18,474 nucleotides of DNA from NCBI GenBank assembly GCA_046724665.1, contig JBKOWZ010000185.1:1-18474 (forward strand). The letters are read 5' to 3'. The position numbers and the translations under genes are program-made. Positions 15,224 through 18,474 of this stretch are shown here, one piece after another. Every line of letters starts with the position of its first letter. Within the stretch, counting starts at the first letter, position 1. The DNA comes from Actinocrinis sp046724665 (lineage in GTDB: Bacteria > Actinomycetota > Actinomycetes > Streptomycetales > Catenulisporaceae). The notes beneath the pieces are model-generated. The model searched no databases and was not told where the DNA came from. It was given only the letters and a program-made list of their open reading frames with translations.

Positions 15224-15482
15224 CTGCGCCCGCCTCCCTCCGCGTCTCGCGCGCCGTCGCGCGTGCGCTTGAACCTGAATCTGAACCTGTGTTGAGCCGT
15301 GCCTGACGAACGGTAACGCCTGTACCGAGCAGTACTGAAAGCCTGATGCCTGACAGTACCGCGTGGACTGCGTCGAGCCGTGAAACTGCGTGGACGACGC
15401 ATTGCGCCCGTGTATCGGCCGGATTGCCGCGGACGCCGGTTCGGATGGGGTGAAGCGGCTGCCGTGCGGCTGTCGTGGGCAA
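15224..15482 (-). other. Long 5' leader of the regulator gene, rich in short repeats
   Basis: About 250 nt separate the predicted transcription start (near 15475) from the regulator start codon. The leader holds a triple hexamer on the plus strand (TGAACC-TGAATC-TGAACC, 15270-15287), three copies of GCCTGA (15301, 15341, 15348), and an inverted repeat GTACTG/CAGTAC (15332-15337 and 15354-15359, 16-nt loop). No known riboswitch was recognised and no start codon with a good ribosome-binding site was found. Confidence 0.4.
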
Positions 15483-15511
15483 TTGTTAGCGCAAACATTC
15501 GGCTTGGTCAA
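15482..15511 (-). promoter_or_regulatory. Promoter of the regulator (and possibly araBDA)
   Basis: On the minus strand TTGACC (15506-15511) is followed after 17 nt by TAACAAT (15482-15488), which can be read as TAACAA at 17 nt or AACAAT at 18 nt. This is the best sigma-70-like promoter in the window. The operator-like palindrome at 15484-15497 covers the -10 box and part of the spacer, so bound repressor would block RNA polymerase. Confidence 0.7.
15484..15497. promoter_or_regulatory. LacI-type operator-like palindrome at the regulator promoter (O1)
   Basis: The sequence TGTTAGCGCAAACA differs from the perfect palindrome TGTTAGCGCTAACA at one position. It overlaps the -10 element of the predicted regulator promoter, the classic position for autorepression. 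The centre-to-centre distance to the second copy in araB is 1357 bp. Confidence 0.75.
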
Positions 15512-15540
15512 GGGTCCGGAGCGCGGACCGAGTCAGATTT

Positions 15541-15740
15541 CCCGAGCCGAGCGGGCAGGCCTCGGGTAGCCTTTGCTCCTGTCGTCAGAGCACGAGCCGG
15601 GGAGGTGAGACCGATTACCGCTGGGTCAGGCGGGGCGTTCTCGTCTCGCAGCCGTGCCGGACATCGATCGCCGCGACATCCGCGCCATCCGCGTCCGCAC
15701 CGCTGAGTGGAGAGCGCCCTCGGTCATCCGAAAGGCGTTC
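15541..15740 (+). promoter_or_regulatory. Upstream region of the methyltransferase gene with a candidate -10 box
   Basis: TAGCCT at 15567-15572 fits the actinobacterial TANNNT -10 pattern, but no convincing -35 is visible. Just upstream is an inverted repeat CCCGAG/CTCGGG (15541-15546 and 15561-15566). The leader contains GGGGAGGTGAG (15599-15609) with no start codon at a suitable distance. I see no gene in this stretch. Confidence 0.25.
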
Positions 15741-16589
15741 ATGTCTACTTACGTACCATCAGCCTCGTTGGACTACTCCGTCATCGTCGGAAAGTTACGC
15801 GCCGTCGGCTGCGTGTTCGCCGAGGACGAGGCGCGGCTGCTCATCGCCGAGGCGCGTACGGCGGCGGAACTCGCGCAGATGGTCGCGCGGCGGGTTGAGG
15901 GCCTGCCGCTGGAGCACGTCCTGGGCTGGGCGCAGTTCGCCGGCCTGCGCATCGCCGTGGCATCCGGGGTGTTCGTGCCGCGCCGCCGCACCGAGCTGCT
16001 CGTCCGCGAGGCCGCCGCGCTGGCCCGGCAGTCTGGGGGAGAGGCGCCGGTCGTGGTTGTCGATCTGTGCTGCGGTTCCGGAGCCGTGGGCGCGGCGGTC
16101 GCCGCGGCGCTCACCGACTCCGCTTCCGCGCGGCGGATCGAGCTGCACGCGGCCGACATCGACGCCGCCGCGGTCGAGTGCGCGCGCCTGAACGTGGCTT
16201 CGGCCGGCGGCCTCGTGTATCAGGGCGACCTGTTCGAGGCGCTGCCGGCATCCTTGCGCCGTCGGATCAACGTCCTCATTGCGAACGTGCCGTACGTGCC
16301 TACCGCGGACATCGCGCTGTTGCCGCCGGAAGCGCGCGACCACGAGCCGCGCGTGGCGCTGGACGGTGGCGCGGACGGTCTCGACCTGGTGCGCCGGGTG
16401 GCGGCCGGGGCGCCGCGCTGGCTCGCGCCGGATGGCGCGCTTCTGGTCGAGGCGAGCGAACGGCAGGCGCCGCGCGTGGCGCGGATCATGGCTCGCAGCG
16501 GCCTGATCGCGCGCGTGGCGCGGGACGAGGAGCTGAACGCGACCGGCGTCGTCGCGGTGCATCCCGAAAGTGACCGACGAGTGCGATAG
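15741..16589 (+). CDS. Putative protein N(5)-glutamine methyltransferase (PrmC-related, TIGR03704-like)
   Basis: A 282-aa class I SAM-dependent methyltransferase. The N-terminal PrmC-type helical domain contains LPLEHVLGWAQFAGLRI (55-71) and VFVPRRRTE (77-85). SAM motif I is VVDLCCGSGAVG (106-117), ADID (138-141) is the acidic loop, and the catalytic NPPY-type motif reads NVPY (182-185), followed by PEARDHEPRVALDGGADGLD (196-215). This is the pattern of the PrmC-related family rather than PrmC itself, which has NPPY and sits beside prfA. The target is probably a glutamine side chain but has not been shown here. The ATG at 15741 has AAAGG 6 nt upstream; the frame is open further upstream, but a GTG at 15654 lacks a ribosome-binding site. 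A TPR-like gene follows after 43 bp, probably in the same transcript. Confidence 0.88.
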   Translation: MSTYVPSASLDYSVIVGKLRAVGCVFAEDEARLLIAEARTAAELAQMVARRVEGLPLEHVLGWAQFAGLRIAVASGVFVPRRRTELLVREAAALARQSGGEAPVVVVDLCCGSGAVGAAVAAALTDSASARRIELHAADIDAAAVECARLNVASAGGLVYQGDLFEALPASLRRRINVLIANVPYVPTADIALLPPEARDHEPRVALDGGADGLDLVRRVAAGAPRWLAPDGALLVEASERQAPRVARIMARSGLIARVARDEELNATGVVAVHPESDRRVR

Positions 16590-16632
16590 GTTTTCGAGGC
16601 ACGGGAACTGACGGCTCGGGAGGCGCGCGGCG

Positions 16633-18474
16633 GTGGCTGTGGTCAACGGCGCTCGGGTCAACGGCGCTGTGATCGACAGGGGCACCGGGTTCGGCGGAAA
16701 CGCAGTGTTCGAGGCAAGTGCAGGGTTCGGCGAAAGCGCCGCGCCGCACGGAAACGCAGCGCTCGATGTTCTGCTCGACGACGCGCTTGTGCCGCTCGCC
16801 CGCATCCACGCCGAGCTGGACACCATCGAGCGCCGCTTGCGGCGGCTCGGCGACAGCCGCCGCGCGCTGCACCAGGCCAGGCACCGCGTGGCCCGGCACG
16901 TCGGCGACCTCGCCGCGGCCCAGCGGGAGTTCGAGCTCTGGGTCGAGGCGGAACGCGACCTGTCCTGCGGCTGCGCGGCCTGCGAGCACGGCCTGATCGG
17001 GGACTGGCACGCCGAGCGCGGCGACGACGGGCGCGCGTTCGAGGTCTGGGACGCGCTGTTCGCCGGAGCGCTCTTCTGCGACACCGAGCCGCACCACGCG
17101 CTCGGCCACTCGCTCGTCCCGCTGATCAGGCTGGGCCGCGCGGATCAGGCCCGCGCGAACCATCGGGACGGCTACCGGATCAGCAGGCTCAAACCCGCGA
17201 TGAGCGCCGCCGTCGGCGAGCACATCGAGTTCTGCGCGCTCACCGGAAACGCGGCGCGCGGCCTTGAACTGCTCGCCGAGCACGGCCACTGGCTCGCCGA
17301 CGGCCGCGACACGCGCACGCTGCGGCGTGCGGGGTTCCTCGGCGGCGTGGAAGTGCTGCTGCGGGTGCTCTGCGAGTCAGGCTTCGAGGACCTGCCCTTC
17401 GCCGTCGCGGGCGGCCGCGTGCGGCCGGTCGGCGAGCTGCTCGACGAGGTCGGCGAGGAGGCGTCCGCCATCGCGGCACGCTTCGACGAGCGCAACGGCA
17501 CCACGGCCTTCAGTCTGCGGTTGACGCAGCGGCGCAGCAGGCAGCCATTTCTCAGCTCCCTGTCGCTCGGTGCGCGCACGTCGCTGCCACGGCCCGTTCG
17601 GCGGACGCCCGCGCGGACGGTTCGGGTGAAGCGCAGGCCGGTGGAGGAGCTGGTCGCCGAGGCCAGAAGGCTGACTCTCCTGTGGCACCCCGGTGCCGCG
17701 GACGCGTGGCGAAGCGTGCGAGCCGCCGCCGACGAGAGCGGCCAGCCGTTGGCCGAGGACGCTCAGATCGAGCTCGACGAGCAGTTGCTGCTCGCGGAAC
17801 GCGGCACGGCGCCGCAGGAGGGTGCTGAGACCGTGGCCGCGTTTCACGCGCGGCTGCGGGAGATCGCCGATCGGTACGCCGCGCTGGGCAAGACCGGGCA
17901 TGCGCTGCGCGCGGCCAGCCGTGCGGCGTTCGCGCTGTTCCGCGGCGGCCGGACCGATGAGGCCTCGGGCGAGCAGGCCACGCTCAGGCTCGCCGCCGCC
18001 GACGCGCTGGCCGGCCGCGAGATCACACCGCGCGAGTACATGACCGTGCGGATCGGCAGCGGGCATCAGAAGTTTGACGCCTGGGCGAGCGCGGATCCGC
18101 GGCGGTCGGCCGAGGCGGCGCGCGACGCGCTGGAGGAACTGGACGAGCTGATCGAGGAGTGCCGGCGTTTCAAGCTCGGTCTGCACGGCGCGGCCGCCGC
18201 CGGCATGGCTGCCGAGGTACATCTCGGTGTCGGCGAGGTCGCGGCGGCCGAGCGGCGGCTGCGCGAGGCGGTGCGGCTCTACCTGGACGGCGGCGCGCCC
18301 TGGTGTGCCGCCTCGGCGGAGCTGAGTTTGAGCCGGATCGAGCGCTCGCGCGGTGACCTGGCCGCGGCGGAGCGGTACGCCCGCGTGGCCGTCGAGCACA
18401 GCGCCGACCCCGAACTGCGCGGCCAGGCCGCGATGCAGCTGGCCGAGGCGATCTGGTTGCAGGACGGCCGCGAG
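16633..18474 (+). CDS. Large TPR-like protein with CxCxxC cluster (3' end outside window)
   Basis: An open frame of 614 codons runs uninterrupted to the end of the window, so the C-terminus is missing. The GTG start at 16633 is preceded by GGGAGG with 9-nt spacing. Residues 1-45 are low-complexity Gly/Ala/Asn-rich. Residues about 46-108 are a charged helical, possibly coiled-coil segment (ELDTIERRLRRLGDSRRAL). Then comes a cysteine cluster, SCGCAACEHG (C112, C114, C117), and helix pairs resembling tetratricopeptide repeats, for example GDWHAERGDDGRAFEVWDAL, LIRLGRADQARANHRDGY and ALTGNAARGLELLAEHGHWL. TPR-like helices recur near 415-450 and 535-600 (GVGEVAAAERRLREAVRLY; RGDLAAAERYARVAVEHS). 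There is no signal peptide or membrane segment, so it is probably cytoplasmic. I recognise no catalytic domain; the function is unknown, with a protein-protein scaffold role inferred from the repeats. Confidence 0.8.
   Translation, partial: MAVVNGARVNGAVIDRGTGFGGNAVFEASAGFGESAAPHGNAALDVLLDDALVPLARIHAELDTIERRLRRLGDSRRALHQARHRVARHVGDLAAAQREFELWVEAERDLSCGCAACEHGLIGDWHAERGDDGRAFEVWDALFAGALFCDTEPHHALGHSLVPLIRLGRADQARANHRDGYRISRLKPAMSAAVGEHIEFCALTGNAARGLELLAEHGHWLADGRDTRTLRRAGFLGGVEVLLRVLCESGFEDLPFAVAGGRVRPVGELLDEVGEEASAIAARFDERNGTTAFSLRLTQRRSRQPFLSSLSLGARTSLPRPVRRTPARTVRVKRRPVEELVAEARRLTLLWHPGAADAWRSVRAAADESGQPLAEDAQIELDEQLLLAERGTAPQEGAETVAAFHARLREIADRYAALGKTGHALRAASRAAFALFRGGRTDEASGEQATLRLAAADALAGREITPREYMTVRIGSGHQKFDAWASADPRRSAEAARDALEELDELIEECRRFKLGLHGAAAAGMAAEVHLGVGEVAAAERRLREAVRLYLDGGAPWCAASAELSLSRIERSRGDLAAAERYARVAVEHSADPELRGQAAMQLAEAIWLQDGRE
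16642..16668 (+). repeat. 12-bp direct repeat at the 5' end of the TPR-like gene
   Basis: GTCAACGGCGCT occurs at 16642-16653 and again at 16657-16668, three bases apart, encoding VNGA twice. It belongs to a longer low-complexity N-terminal region (GFGGNA / GFGESA / HGNAA) that looks like duplicated sequence and is probably not structured. Confidence 0.8.

Noticed and set aside
15580..15660. Possible c-di-AMP (ydaO-type) riboswitch suggested by GAGCCGGGGAGG
   Set aside because: Only one short motif is similar; the second conserved block and overall pairing could not be found, and the downstream gene is not a typical target.
15605..15706. Possible 33-codon small ORF (GTG at 15605) before the methyltransferase gene
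   Set aside because: The GGGGAG motif abuts the GTG without spacing, and the translation is an Arg/His/Pro-rich string.

Overview
The window comes from a high-GC actinomycete. The evidence is strong G/C third-position bias, many GTG starts, ATGA translational overlaps, a twin-arginine lipoprotein transporter component, and gene families typical of Streptomyces or Catenulispora relatives. The genus cannot be fixed from sequence reading alone. No RNA gene, insertion sequence, phage gene or CRISPR array was seen.

Left part (1-5253, all minus strand). There is a secreted ExeM/NucH-type nuclease with a lamin-tail domain, a (Thr-Pro)10 linker and an endonuclease/exonuclease/phosphatase domain (61-2517). 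Next come two overlapping ABC-2 permease genes of the COG3694/COG4587 type (2626-4234), with no partner ATPase in the window. Then comes a TIGR01777-type NAD(P)-dependent epimerase-like protein (4324-5253).

Centre (5281-15511, all minus strand). This is a compact L-arabinose utilisation locus. In transcription order it holds a LacI-type regulator (araR-like), L-ribulokinase araB, L-ribulose-5-phosphate 4-epimerase araD, L-arabinose isomerase araA, and a four-gene ABC importer. The importer resembles E. coli YtfQ-YtfR-YtfT-YjfF: a Tat lipoprotein binding protein, a double ATPase and two permeases. The enzymes turn L-arabinose into D-xylulose 5-phosphate (isomerase, kinase, epimerase). Gene junctions are tight: ATGA overlaps at araD/araA, ATPase/permease 1 and permease 1/permease 2, and 2 bp between araB and araD. 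Hairpins lie after araA (14-bp stem) and between the binding protein and ATPase (17-bp stem). A 17-bp hairpin followed by a T-run closes the operon at 5281-5322. Two LacI-type operator-like palindromes related to TGTTAGCGCTAACA are visible. One overlaps a good promoter upstream of the regulator, and the other lies in the first codons of araB. Together they suggest autoregulated control by the regulator.

Right part (15224-18474). A 517-bp gene-free stretch holds the regulator's promoter, operator and long leader. After it, on the plus strand, come a PrmC-related putative N5-glutamine methyltransferase (15741-16589) and a large TPR-like protein with a CxCxxC cluster (from 16633), which is cut by the window end.

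Most of the window is well-known biology. The points most worth checking are the two-operator arrangement, the furanose-type transporter paired with arabinose enzymes, the strong internal hairpins, the ABC-2 permease pair without an ATPase, and a PHO-box-like repeat upstream of the nuclease.
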